Shown: positions 9,714 through 20,458, counted from the stretch's first letter. The stretch is DNA of 64,000 nt from Catonia carolina (GCA_035578175.1 JAQMRL010000003.1:86310969-86374968); one strand, 5' to 3'. The notes: generated by a model from the sequence alone, not told the origin. Program-made: numbers and translations.

Positions 9714-11050
9714 ATGCCGGGTGATCAACAGATGGCCACCATTAGGATCTCTGAAACCATCCGTTTCTCGAAAAACTTTCTTTTTGTAATACCTATTGTG
9801 TGTACGTTGCAATCTGTTCAATTCAGAACAATAAGCAACCCCATGACCCAATGAGATGAGGTGATGTGTATGACGTGTAAATTAGGTGTAGTCTTGTACA
9901 GACTCAGGTTGACCATTCCTTAGAGAGTATGGTTAATTGAACCCCAACCATCGAAGTACACCGGTGACCACTGTCTAGCATTCAAATCCATATAAAAGTA
10001 ACTACCTTTACTAGGATTTGAACCAGGAACCTTCGTCTCCGAAAAGCAGCTGTTAAACAGCTGATTTTGGCGACGACTTTACCTCTAGACCAACCCGGTG
10101 GGTTAAAAATTCGAAAAACTTAAACTTGAAACCTTCCCTGGATTTATACTTACATTAAAATTATGGCGTCATCTTATTTTTAATCTTCGCATTTTTCCAA
10201 TATGGCCAACTTTGACAACTTTGACTTTATTTTACATACAAACATCATATTTTCATTGTATTGTTCGGTAGAAAATATTATTTTATGACTCTTTTGTTCG
10301 TGGTATTTTTCTGTAAACGCAGCCGTAATGTGTAAAAACAAATTTGGCCGCCATATGAATTATTTAATGTGAATACACCATATTTTTATTACATTTGTCG
10401 GTAGAAAATATTATTTTCACGTTTGATCTTTGGTACTTTTCTTTAAGAGGTTGACTACCAAGGCAATTTTTGCAATTTTTTTTAAAACCATTCTTATTTT
10501 ATGGTTCCTTTACTGTTTTTATATAATTTTCTTTCAAGTGTAGAGTTTTTAAGGCTTAAATTTTTTGACGCTGCTTTTTAGGTGAGAGACTGATCAGCCA
10601 GTATATGATTCAATGAAAACGAGCATCAAATCCTTCTGTCTCACAATTCTATTAAAAACACTATTACGTGAGAGACGGATCAGTCTCTCAAAAATAAATT
10701 TTACTGATCTGATGAGAGACGTATACGTGTGTATATTTTTATTGCATTTTAGGCAGAAAATATTACTTTCACGTTTGATCTTTGGTATTTTTCTCTAAAC
10801 GCAGCCGTTACCTGTGGTTTTGGCGTCATAAAATAATATTTTCTGCCAAAAAATGCAATAAAAATATGGTGTTTGTATTTAAAATATCAAATATGGTGGC
10901 CATATTGGAAAAATTGTAAAAAATAGGTAACACCGTAATTTTAATGTACGTACGTATAAATCCGAGGAAAGTTCCTAATTTAAAGTTTTTCGAGAAACTG
11001 ATGGTTTCCGAGATCCCAATGGTGGTCATCTTGGGTTGATCACCCGGTAT
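9714..11050. mobile_element. Foldback DNA element with long terminal inverted repeats
   Basis: The left end CCGGGTGATCAACAGATGGCC is mirrored by the right end at about 10980-11048 (GGTGGTCATC...GATCACCCGG). Once the SINE-C insertion at 9779-10110 is removed, the arms match over roughly 200 bp, including GGATTTATAC and TTTTCCAATATGGCC. Internally, blocks containing GGTAGAAAATATTATTTT and AACGCAGCCGT repeat directly near 10260, 10390 and 10750 and inverted near 10830. No transposase is present, so it is a non-autonomous TIR element. Exact ends are uncertain by a few bases. Confidence 0.65.
9779..10110 (-). mobile_element. SINE-C copy with 11-bp target duplication
   Basis: The direct repeat tcgaaaaactt lies at 9768-9778 and 10111-10121. 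The tRNA-like head (CCCACCGGGTTGGTCTAGAGG on the minus strand) is at the right, the B-box-like GGTTCAAATCC near 10015, and the tail at the left. It interrupts the left arm of the foldback element, and the intact right arm shows the pre-insertion order. Confidence 0.85.
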
Positions 11051-13144
11051 GTGGTTCCTATATTTCTAATAATTTTTAAACGGTTTCTGAGGGAGGGAGA
11101 AATTATGAAGATTGTCTTCATGACCAGGTTAATTTGGAAGCATTTCAACTCTGATAATTCGGAGACTGAAAAGGACTAAACCAATAAATTTGTTCATGAA
11201 CTGATATGTAAATGTGATGTAAAGTGCAGAATATGGGTGAGTGATGACAAACATAAGCATACGATAAAGAAATACGGTTTGTTAATTGTAAATACGAGTA
11301 ACTATTTAAGAATTTTTTTTAGATTTTATCATTGTTGGGAATTGTACATTATTACATTGACAACATCTAACTGGATCACTGCTTCTGATAGATCTTTAAG
11401 AAGGAGTATACATGAATTTTAATGGAGACTTTCAGTGGTTTCTGTTCATGTCGGGCTGTCAGCTTGGTCGAAATCGAAAAAATCAAAACAGGTGATTTAA
11501 AAGAAACCAGTATTATTTACAAAATATTTTATACTTGAATATTAATTCAATAAATAATATTTTTTTCCGGTTTCAAATTACCAAAGGGTTTTGATGACCA
11601 CTACCACAGACTGAAACGTTTCAAAATTTTAGAGTTACCGTACAGACAAAATAAAAAATAACGTCGACAAAATATCGCCGATGAAACTTTTTTATTTGTT
11701 TTAAGTTTTTTAATTAGCCAACTATAATTTTTAAGTTTAGTATTTATAATAACACATTGGAATTAACCAAATAAACAAATACAGTTGAGTTTTAAATTTA
11801 AGTTACGCTAGTGGGTGTAATTTCCATCAAGATATTTTCTAATTTTATAAAATTTACTTACTGTTAAATAATTTAACTGATTTTAAATAGTGTTTATAAA
11901 AGTTTAAAAAAAACTCTTTAATAAAATTAGATATCTAGACGTTATGTCTTATACTTCTGACACAAAGAAATAATTTTTCTGTTTTATTCGGAAATACCAT
12001 TCGGGAATATTTATTAATTTATAATAAATTTTATATATATTTCTTATATATAATGAATTTTATTTTCTTAATATTCATTTTAAAGCGTGGAGAAATTGGC
12101 CTACGATACTTACTTTTGAATGATTAAGTTTGTTGTGTCTAAATTTATACTTTAGATACCAATACACAATGGATTACGGAAGGAAGCTACAGAATGGCTA
12201 TTTTCACACCAGCTTTTAATATACAGGAATATCTTTTATTCGTCCTTACCGTGAATCATTGTAAAATTCACAAAGTCTTGTGTAAACTATAAAAAGTTCA
12301 TGTAGCCTACCTAATATAATTAACATTCGATTACTTTCGTTTTCAACTTATATAAATGTATGAGAATTTATTTTTATATGAATATTCTTAATAACAAACT
12401 TGTTCTTTATCATTTTGTGACGTAAGACTGTAACTCATTAGCATAAAATAAAGGATGTACATTTTTATCTTTACTGGACATTATGTCACGTGGTTCTAAT
12501 TTAACTATTAATCGTCGGTGATAATGTTGAAAATTGTTGATTTTGCCTCGTGTGTTTGATGCGTTTTCTCTTTTAACGATTTAAAAATTCCCGATAATGT
12601 TATCAATTAAATTTAACTTCTTAGAATTAATTTAAGTTCTATGGTTATTTACGTTGACAATTTAATGTTTATTCCGGATTTTTTACAGGATCTATTTCTA
12701 AATGATAAAACTTCCTTTTAAATTTACAACGAATATTTTTTTTCTTATTAATTACTTTAATTATGATATTAATAACTACAAGGAAATTATAATGAAATAC
12801 TGAACTTATTAATGAACAAAACATTTTTGTCTTGTGCAATGGATCCTACATAAAGCTCTTGCTTAGGTAATAATGTGAAGAGTGATAAATATATATCGCC
12901 AGAAATGAATTGGGATCGAATATGGGACCACTAGCGTAGAAACAAGTTGTACTAACGGAAGTATTCAAAACCTGTCTTGATCTCAGGAGGTAAGGTAGGC
13001 ACACTAATTTTCTGAGCTGGTGATGAAAGAGATGAATGAAAGTGAGTGAGTGAGTGTTGGTCAGTGACAGCGTGAGGCGAATTAGGCTACGGTTCCCTTC
13101 CACGCCCCGCTGACAGTATGTAATTTTTTTAACCCGAAATTTCC
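11051..13144. other. AT-rich spacer with a possible decayed repeat D
   Basis: Mostly AT-rich and unassigned. Around 11325-11470, GGGAATTGTACATTATTACATTGACAA and GTTCATGTCGGGCTGTCAGCTTGGTC resemble repeat D at low identity. A mixed-composition patch at 12890-13110, with short GAGT repeats near 13040, shows no recognisable gene. Confidence 0.4.
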
Positions 13145-13350
13145 CTTGTAGTATTATATGAACAGTTCCGAGGGAGCTGGAGGGTTGTTTGCTGATGTCG
13201 GATCAGGTGGCCAGGCGGCGGGTTTTTGGTTGGTAGGCGGTTGCGGCCGCCTTCGGGCTGGACGAGGACGCCTCAATTGAGTTCAACACTACTTCACCCA
13301 TCGTGAGGGAGTGAACATGAGTTTTTCTCGCCGCCTCGGATAAAAAAAAG
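13145..13350 (+). repeat. GC-rich island ending in an A-run, unknown origin
   Basis: This block (GGTGGCCAGGCGGCGGG and GGTTGCGGCCGCCTTCGGG) is far richer in GC than its surroundings and ends at GGATAAAAAAAA. A GC-rich body with a terminal A-run suggests a retroposed fragment, for example part of a LINE or a processed transcript, but I recognise no domain. A truncated SINE-C follows directly. Confidence 0.35.
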
Positions 13351-13477
13351 TATCAAAACCGTATAAAAGTAACTACGTTCAGTAGGATTTGAACCACGAA
13401 ATCTTCGTCTCCGAAAATCAGCTGTCAAACAACTGAATTTGGCGACGATTCTATCGCTAGACTAACCCGGTGGGTTA
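13351..13477 (-). mobile_element. SINE-C head fragment
   Basis: Only the tRNA-related head is present: CCCACCGGGTTAGTCTAGCG on the minus strand, then the CAGCTG/AACAGCTG region and GGTTCAAATCC. The tail half is missing. Confidence 0.75.
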
Positions 13478-14119
13478 AAATGTTATACAGCTCTGTAGAG
13501 TTTTCTCTAATAAAGTCAGCAAACTAATTACCTTTAAAAAGTATCACCACTTACATAAGTGTATTACTAATAAATATAAAATAATAATTAAATACATTGT
13601 ATGTAATATTAGATTGTTGATTTAGTAGAAACCGGATAAGAACAAATAAAAGTAAATTAAATTTGATTCAGATTTATTGTTGATTACATAATTTACTTGT
13701 TTTATAAAAGTACTTATGTATTTTGAAAATTATGATATGATCATAAGATACATAAGTTTATGTTAGTATTAACTTAAATGAAATAAATAATACCGAGATG
13801 GAATTTTATACGACCTTGATCAGTAAAGAAGTCTTGTTTTAAATGCAATTCAATCTATAAAAACGAATACTATTTGTTGTATGTCTGTCGGTATATAAAC
13901 TATTTCATAACTGCTTATTTGCCCTGAAAATGAAACTGGTTTCATTCTTTTAAATGGAATATCTCATATTCCATTGTAATATGAAACAATATTATTTTAT
14001 AACCCGAAAAGATTGTAAATGAAATTTAATATTTAATTTATATTTTAATGCATAGCTATGCTATATCTTTTAGATTTATTAATTTAATATTTTTGTGTTT
14101 TATTTAAAGTCATATGGAC
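13478..14119. other. AT-rich spacer, nothing recognised
   Basis: No coding frame or repeat edge seen before the target duplication of the next R1. Confidence 0.45.
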
Positions 14120-14130
14120 ATCTGGTCATT

Positions 14131-14524
14131 GTTGTTGTTTAGGTCATCAGCCTGTAGGCTAGTTTGAACCTGTAGAGGTTTTACTAAGTAAAACGAGGAG
14201 TGAGGTGGTTTACCTATGCCTTCCTCACTAAATGGAAAAGTAAATTTAACAGCATGCCGGGCCCTCTGTAAAGCACACATTTTCCACTCTGCAAATGACA
14301 CCTTCACTTCATTCACCACAGGATCTGGCTGTATAATAAAATTCATTACTTTCAGAGGAGATAACTCTGATTAGTGTCTTTTATACCTCTACCTCTTCTG
14401 TTCTTAAATGGTTCAGTCATTTAATTGGCTGACCATGTGATAAGAAACAGAACTATTTATTTTAGCCCTGCAACGAACAGATTGAGTGTAAATAATTTAA
14501 CTTCCACCTGTCTGTTATGGGCAG
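14131..14524 (-). mobile_element. R1 retroposon, full length, 11-bp target duplication
   Basis: atctggtcatt is repeated at 14120-14130 and 14525-14535, fixing both ends: the (AAC)n tail appears as GTTGTTGTTTAGG at the left and CTGCCCATAACAGAC at the right. The internal 78-codon frame (14110-14346) is open. This copy defines the R1 boundaries best. Confidence 0.9.
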
Positions 14525-14535
14525 ATCTGGTCATT

Positions 14536-15912
14536 AATAATTATATAATTTTGATTTGAAATTTATAAAGTACAGGAAATAAATTAAATCTTCTATAGTT
14601 TGAATATCACCGTCGTAGGAACAAGTGCTAAATGGGCTGCAAAAATAGCTTCCAGAAACGTTTCCAGAAAGGGTCAATCCATATCAAATGGTCCAACACT
14701 GGTTGCTTGACTATCTCCAAAAAATGTTATATATTGTGGGTGGTTTCTGTCAATTTTTGTGAGCTCAAAAATAACTTAGAAAATTTTTGGTTGTTTACCA
14801 TTTAGAAATGGCGGCCATTTTGATTTAAGGCCGCGCACTATTTTTAGTGTTTGCAGGCATTTACGGTTTGTCATGCTATTCAATAATGAGTTGCCCTAGA
14901 CTTTTCAAATATATTGCATTGAATTAAGTACATTCTGGGCTACAAATTGAACATATAATTACCTGAGTAATTGTATTTCTTAATATATTTTAACCGCTCT
15001 AAAGTATTGGTCGCAAATGAAGAAAATTCAATTTTTGAAGGGTATTTTTTCAACGAAGGAAAACTTTTTCAGCTTTAATATTTTTTGTGCTGTTAAAGTA
15101 TATTGCATTGTTACTTTTTGTAAAGTATCAATGGTGAGATGCTTACCCTTTAAAAGTTATTGTTTCAAAAAATGAAATTTTGAGTTTTTCTTAATTTTGT
15201 ATCTACCATATTTTTGTTGGAGGACCAAGTAAAAATCTGAAAATTTCACAAGTTAAAGTTCTTAATAAAATAAAACTTCAGTATAAATTTCAACTTTGAG
15301 ATTTGGCTGGAAGTGGTAAAAACAATTGTTCAATTTGGTCGAAAAACCGTATTTGTACATCTGCGGTATTCGGGTTAATCAAGTAGTTAGGCATTTAGAA
15401 ATTAACATAACTAACTACAGATAATGTAACACTGGTGACATTTCATAATTTAAACATAACTTGTTCAAAAAAAAAATTGGGTAACACAGGTACTTAAATA
15501 AAAAAAATTGATTGCATTGTTCTAATATTCGTTTATGTCATGAAAGAAAAGGAATAAGATACACAAAATTCTTTAAGTGACAATAAAAAAGGAACTATTT
15601 TTTCAGAGTCCATTAAATAGAGCTAATAGGCAATTGAATTAAGAATCATCTGACCAAATTTTCTTGTGACCAAAATGGCAAAAAGTTGTATTTCCTCAGT
15701 CTTTACAAACACATAGTATTTTCTAACATTTCTTAAGATGACAAAATCTGTTTCTCATAAGTCTGCTGTAGACTTGTCAATGTCTTGAGAAAAGATTTAA
15801 GCCTTGCAAGAAGGTTACAGGCACTCGATCTTTCCATTGTTTCATTCCACTATCTTGTAATTTGCTGAAGTGCCAGTAACTATGTCTTCTATGATCTATG
15901 TCTTCTGATAGT
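14536..15912. other. No gene recognised
   Basis: Unassigned sequence with a stretch at 14800-14825 containing GGCGGCCATTTTG, a phrase common in insect interspersed repeats. No open frame of note. Confidence 0.4.
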
Positions 15913-16081
15913 GAACTTCATCAAATCGGAAAAAATGTGCCATTAACACTTCAAAATAAAGACGTACTAGTTTGTTTATGATGGTCAGTGGGGGATTGCA
16001 GAAGTAGATGACATTGATCAACAAAACCGAGATGTTCATGTTACATTTTATCATCCACCAGGACCAGTTTCAATCAGGACC
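15913..16081 (+). pseudogene. Fragment with a YDxxW...DVxVxFxHPxGP module, decayed
   Basis: From 15913 the frame reads ELHQIGKNVPLTLQNKDVLVC. After a shift of frame it continues VYDGQWGIAEVDDIDQQNRD and VHVTFYHPPGPVSIRT to 16081. The pattern V-Y-D-x-x-W-W/G-I-x-x-V, D-V-x-V-x-F-x-H-P-x-G-P recurs, to my recollection, in uncharacterised arthropod proteins, some linked to transposons. One frameshift breaks it. A hairpin (16042-16158) overlaps its 3' end. Confidence 0.4.
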
Positions 16082-16151
16082 ATTTTTTTTTCAAAAATGA
16101 AAAAGATTTTTTTTTGAATGAAGTATTTGGTCTTGGTGGGTGATAAAATGT

Positions 16152-16457
16152 TTTTTTAAAGATTACGGCCTTAGTATGCATTTTAAGATAAAAGTGTGTA
16201 AAGCCAAATTTATAGAAAATTAAAAGATCTACAACTTTTATTTTAAGCATTTTTCTCTACAGTGCCGACTATCGCGTCAAAGAGTGATTTTTTGTGTTAT
16301 TAAGCCAAACTGAGGTGATTTTCATTTTGCGTCTTCACTCATGATTAAAATTATGTTATGTTTTTTTAGGTTAGTTTTTTGTTTATTACTAATATTAGGT
16401 TATATTGTTAATTATTTGATTGGCAAGAGAAAGTCGTGTGAGTGTTTCACATCAAAT
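16152..16457 (-). mobile_element. HLE 5'-terminal fragment
   Basis: Carries the block GGCCTTAGTATGCATTTTAAG, the AAGATCTACAACTTTTATTTT phrase and the 5' end (TTGGCAAGAGAAAGTCGTGTGAG, then TTCACATCAAA). The (GT)n half is missing. Confidence 0.7.
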
Positions 16458-16934
16458 TTTTTTCCCGTATTTCGCGGCTTTCTCAGACAGATCCTGTGAC
16501 CCTTCCCGGGGGGTCTCGACCCACAGGTTGAAAAAAATGCTCTAGGTGATCGGAACGTTAAAGAATTTGTAATAAATTAGTGAATCATCGAAGTCTTTTG
16601 CATGTATATAAATAAGGATTATAATTTTAATATTCATGACCTAATTTAACTGAAATTAAAATTATTCAGTAGTCTAATATTTATTACATAAGTTGTACTT
16701 GGAAGTTATAATTTGTTATTGAATTTCATTCAACTGGTGTTTGTATTTAATTTCAAAGTATAACTGGTGTTTGCAAATGACAGATGAATGGTTTATATAT
16801 TATTAATTTTGTTTCTCTTTATGAATAAATGGCTGCATTAGCGAAATCAAGCGCTATGTACATAATCATACTTGCAGCTGTACTCCTTCATTACATATAC
16901 AATCGTTAGTTTTCGTTTATTTACGGATAATATA
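16458..16934. other. No gene recognised
   Basis: Includes a short GC-rich patch (GACCCTTCCCGGGGGGTCTCG, 16498-16518). No repeat or coding assignment. Confidence 0.4.
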
Positions 16935-16968
16935 CTGGGTATCCCAAGAGTCCGAGTACGGCAAAATA

Positions 16969-17908
16969 TAGGGTGATTCAAAAAGAGCGCCGGTTTTGAT
17001 ATATCAAATTAAGAGATTTATTTTATTGAAAAACTGAAAATAAATACATCAACAAGTTCATCTTACCTTCCGATTTCATGTATGAAAAATGATGTCATGC
17101 ATGTGTCCTCCTCTACTGCGCTGGCACGCATCAACTCTGTCCATGAAATTGGATATCACTGCACGACAAGTTTCGACTTCCATTTGCCCGATAACCCGTC
17201 GAATTAAACCCCACATACGGCAGTTCTGTTTATTAACAAAACCGTTTAAGTGGAAGTGCGCCTCATCACTGAAAATGATTTTGTTTGCGAAGGTGTCATC
17301 ATCCTGCCGTTTTCTCAATACCCAGTCAACAAACTGTCGTCTCTTCTGGTGGTCTGCCACTTTCAAATGTTGCGTCAACTGAATTTTATACGGGTGATAT
17401 TGGAGATCGTACCGAAGAATTCTCCGTACAGAAGAACATCGTAAACCCAATTGTTGAGAACGGCGACGTATTGATTTTGCTGGGCTAACAGCCACACTGT
17501 CACGAACCAACGCAACGTTCTGCTCAGTTCGGCCAGAACGACGACGTCCAGAACTTTTAAGGTCGACTGTTGAACCCGTCTCAAAAAACTTTTTCATGAG
17601 CCTGCGAACTGTTGATTCATTCGGTGCTTCATTACGTCCTGGAGTACCGCGAAGTCGCCTGACAGTAGCCGCATAACTCTCTCCACTCTGGTAAAATGTT
17701 TTGACGATTAACACTCGTTGTGCAATAGTAAACTTCTCCATGGTTAGACACAGACTGCGAGAGTACTACACTGCGAACAAGAGAAACTACAACTGAATCG
17801 TCAATCGGAATGTTCTCCGAAATAGAAATGAGGTCTAACAATGTTGCCAACCGATAAACAAAAATTTACCAGCCGTTTAAAAACCGGCGCTCTTTTTGAA
17901 TCACCCGT
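16969..17908 (-). mobile_element. Tc1/mariner-superfamily element, internally deleted
   Basis: Inverted ends GGGTGATTCAAAAAGAGCG and TA target duplications (16967-16968, 17909-17910) enclose 940 bp. The matching arm near 20205-20220 reads straight across GCAAAATATTTCGCAAAC in inverse orientation, which is the empty site with one TA. The element sits inside the left arm of the larger inverted repeat and carries the truncated transposase at 17076-17741. Confidence 0.9.
17076..17741 (-). CDS. Truncated IS630/Tc1-type transposase with in-frame internal deletion
   Basis: The product has 221 residues. Residues 1-50 form an HTH (EKFTIAQRVLIVKTFYQSGE), followed by a second HTH-like block (NVALVRDSVAVSPAKSIRRR), the linker HPYKIQLTQHLK and the start of the DDE domain with IIFSDEAHFHLNGFVNKQNC, which holds the first catalytic aspartate. 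Directly after CRMWG comes the family's C-terminus, ending CQRSRGGHMHDIIFHT. The second and third catalytic residues, normally over 100 residues further on, are therefore deleted, yet the frame is kept. It cannot catalyse transposition, but could still bind the element's ends. Starts at the ATG (17739-17741) that opens the family's usual MEKF. Confidence 0.85.
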   Translation of the reverse strand: MEKFTIAQRVLIVKTFYQSGESYAATVRRLRGTPGRNEAPNESTVRRLMKKFFETGSTVDLKSSGRRRSGRTEQNVALVRDSVAVSPAKSIRRRSQQLGLRCSSVRRILRYDLQYHPYKIQLTQHLKVADHQKRRQFVDWVLRKRQDDDTFANKIIFSDEAHFHLNGFVNKQNCRMWGLIRRVIGQMEVETCRAVISNFMDRVDACQRSRGGHMHDIIFHT

Positions 17909-18234
17909 TATTTCGCAAACAAGTGATATTATTCTTTAAAATACATTAAATAATCTTGTTAAGGTCAACAGCCGAAATGCTGGTTTGAACCTCTAGAGGT
18001 TTTACTAAGTAAAATGAGAAGTGAGGTGGTTTACCTTTGCCTTCCTCACTGAGTACAAAAGTAGCCTGTGCTTATCAGCATGCCAGGCCCTTCAAAAAGC
18101 ATCAACTTTGCAACTCGCAAATGACAAATTCACTTCATTCACCACAGGGTCTGGCTGTAAAATGAAATTCATTACTCCCGGAGGAGAGAACTGCGACTAG
18201 TGCCTTCTACACATTCTGTTTTTAGATAGTTCAG

Positions 18235-18635
18235 AGGAAAATTTCATTATTGTGTTTGTGGTAGCTTTTTTCGCCAATGTCCTACTGATACTTCCACAAA
18301 TCATTTGGAACTTTCCTATTTTCTTCTCCACATCCATTTCATCTTTGTAACTTATGTCACAGCCCAGATATGTGAATTGTGACACTTGCTCCAATACTTT
18401 GTTGTCTATCACAATTTTAGATCGTATTGGGTACTTTCCTTTAAAAGCCATGAGGAAATTGTACCATTGTACCATAAGGAAAAAAAACAAATTTTATAAG
18501 ATAGACTTAAATTTATCATTGATAAAATATGAATTACATATTTAATATAGATGTTTTCTAAAATTATTAATATAAGCTGAATGTGAGTCGGAACAGGCCA
18601 TAGCCTAATCCCTGTTTGAAAGAAGAAGAAGAAGA
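18235..18635 (+). mobile_element. RTE-like LINE with 5' inversion (twin priming)
   Basis: agatagttcag flanks it at 18224-18234 and 18636-18646. The right part (about 18477-18635) is the sense 3' end: GTCGGAACAGGCC, AGCCTAATCCCTG and a (GAA)n tail, like the end at 4155-4210. The left part is coding on the opposite strand: FTYLGCDISYKDEMDVEKKI and GKFQMICGSI align with the C-terminal region of the reverse transcriptase at 2.8-4.2 kb. Inversion of the 5' part with loss of the intervening DNA is the expected mark of twin priming. Confidence 0.8.
18238..18475 (-). pseudogene. Inverted reverse transcriptase piece
   Basis: An open minus-strand stretch, FLMAFKGKYPIRSKIVIDNK through GSISRTLAKKATTNTIMKF, corresponds to the region after YADD. 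It keeps a tyrosine where the 2.8-kb copy has a stop. No catalytic residues are included. Confidence 0.75.
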
Positions 18636-19194
18636 AGATAGTTCAGTCATATAAGCTTACCAGATGGTAAGAAACAGAACTATTTTTTGTTGCCCTAAAT
18701 AATCTTATGAATCCAAAAAGAATCTACTGAACTTCATGTTTGTAAATTTTTCTCGCCATCTTGAATGCAGCATTTTTTTAATACGAAGATAATTATGTGA
18801 CACAACAAATACATGTAGAATTTTTCGAAAAATCGAGTAGTGAAAACCGTTTTTAATTATATCATATCGTTTTGAAGTTACAGCCCGTAAACTCGGGAAC
18901 AAAGCTTGTCTTGGATGTTACTATAATTTTCTTTAACCGTCTTTAAAATTTAGTTTACTGATTAATTTGAGTTTTATTTGAACGAATCAATATAAATCTT
19001 TATTAGCCCTTCCTTTTTAACGCTTGTACAATGCTAAATTTGAACAAGAAAACACTCAACAAGCTATTTCCTATTGTTTAGGTACTATGTTATAGCTGAC
19101 TTTAAGTAATTTTTGATGAATCAGTAAGACATAAAAACACTTGGTAATAAAGTAATATTAAGTAATAATATGTAACCTCCGGAAACTAAACTCA

Positions 19195-19690
19195 GAGCAC
19201 AGAATTTCCAAACTGGAGCCACGGGTTATTGGAAGGTATATAAATAAGAGGCAGTTATCAGACAGAATTTGGAAACCGATGCACAAAGAATAAATCTACA
19301 GGAATAGGAACTGCTTGCCGATCAAATAAGGAAAAAGAGAACTTTCTTTTTCGGACGCATCATGCGGACGAATCTCTCTAGAATATCCAGACAGATCATA
19401 GAATACTTTTTAAGTAAAAAATCCCAACCGCGCTGGTTTCGCGAAATTAAAGAAGACCTAGAAGAACTTCAGATTTCACTTAAGAGTTAAAAACCAAGAC
19501 AAAAATTATCAGAAACTGAAAAACGTGAGACTCTAGCAAAAAAAAAACCAACCAAATGTTCAAAACCGGTGTATTCTGAGGAAGACAGGAAAAGAAGATC
19601 TAACGCAATGAAAAATTATTGGGAAAAATCAAGAGTAAGAACATTAAGAAAATGGATAAGATCCATACGATGAAATTAAAGTTTTTTTTA
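19195..19690 (+). pseudogene. LINE-E C-terminal tail
   Basis: Reads KRRTFFFGRIMRTNLSRISR, then IIEYFLSKKSQPRWFREIKE and DLEELQIS, a stop, and YSEEDRKRRSNAMKNYWEKS. After the end comes GAACTTATGTAGCCCTACGA and GGCTTTAAA, a 3' UTR phrase shared with 34225-34260. The polymerase domain is absent. Confidence 0.7.
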
Positions 19691-20458
19691 AACTTGAAGA
19701 ACTTATGTAGCCCTACGAGGCTTTAAATATAGTTCAAATTAAAACCAAACTTTTTTTAAAAAACCTGTATGAAAGTCACTAAATTTTCTACTTGAAAAAA
19801 AAATTACCGAACTGATATCACGAAACACTGATAAAACTGTGTACAAAAAGTGAACAACTTAGAGGACTAATATCGTCAACAACAATCAGTAAGTAATTGC
19901 TACAATTAACCTGTAACTGATATAAAAAATAAATTAAAAAACTAAATTTTAAAGACAGTTAGGAAGATGATACTAACATCCAAGACAGGCCATTTTCTCT
20001 GTGTTCCCGAGTCTTACGGGCTGTAACTTCAAAACGGTTTTCACCTGTGCTACATGCAAATGATTTGTCACATGAGCATCTTCGTATTAAAATGAAATTT
20101 CAATCAAGATGGCCGAAAAATCTACTAACATGAATTATTTCAGTAGATTCTATTTGCATTCATAAGATTAAATTGTGTTTTAAAGAATAGCATCACTTGT
20201 TTGCGAAATATTTTGCTGTACTCGGACTTTTGGCACACTCAGTACATGCATAATACAAAGCGACGTTATTACTGTAGTTTAATTTTATATTTACCGATCG
20301 ATTTTGTATTACTTATATTCAGTGTGTATTTTACAGTACATGTAACAGTTTGTAAAATCACAAATAATGTTGACCGATGCTCATTAATTACATTGATTTT
20401 TCTTCATCCCCTACTGTCGTTTTCCTCTTTCTCTTATTTTCCGTGTACTGAATAAACG

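Larger units (their letters stand above)
17958..18695 (-). mobile_element. R1 copy, 5' truncated, carrying a nested LINE
   Basis: taaataatctt is duplicated at 17947-17957 and 18696-18706. The 3' tail (GTTAAGGTCAACAG) is at the left; the 5' end stops at the GGGC that precedes AACAAAAAATAGTTCTG, about 60 bp short of full length. The RTE-like insertion at 18235-18635 interrupts it. The opposite arm of the host inverted repeat lacks this insertion. Confidence 0.85.
16935..20242. mobile_element. Long inverted-repeat element hosting nested insertions
   Basis: The outer ends are CTGGGTATCCCAAGAGTCCG at 16935 and its inverted counterpart ending at 20242, each bordered by TA (16933-16934, 20243-20244). 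The right arm (about 19965-20242) aligns in reverse with the left arm once two insertions, 16969-17908 and 17958-18695, are removed. Shared blocks include TTTCGCAAACAAGTGAT, ATCTACTGAA, GAAGTTACAGCCCGTAA and GTCTTGGATGTTA. The TA duplication and a CTGxGT end suggest a Tc1/mariner-type foldback element with arms of about 280 bp. No transposase of its own is visible; the central spacer holds a LINE-E tail. Confidence 0.65.

Noticed and set aside
17089..17584. Several overlapping frames opposite or shifted to the Tc1-like transposase
   Set aside because: Shadows of the minus-strand transposase at 17076-17741.
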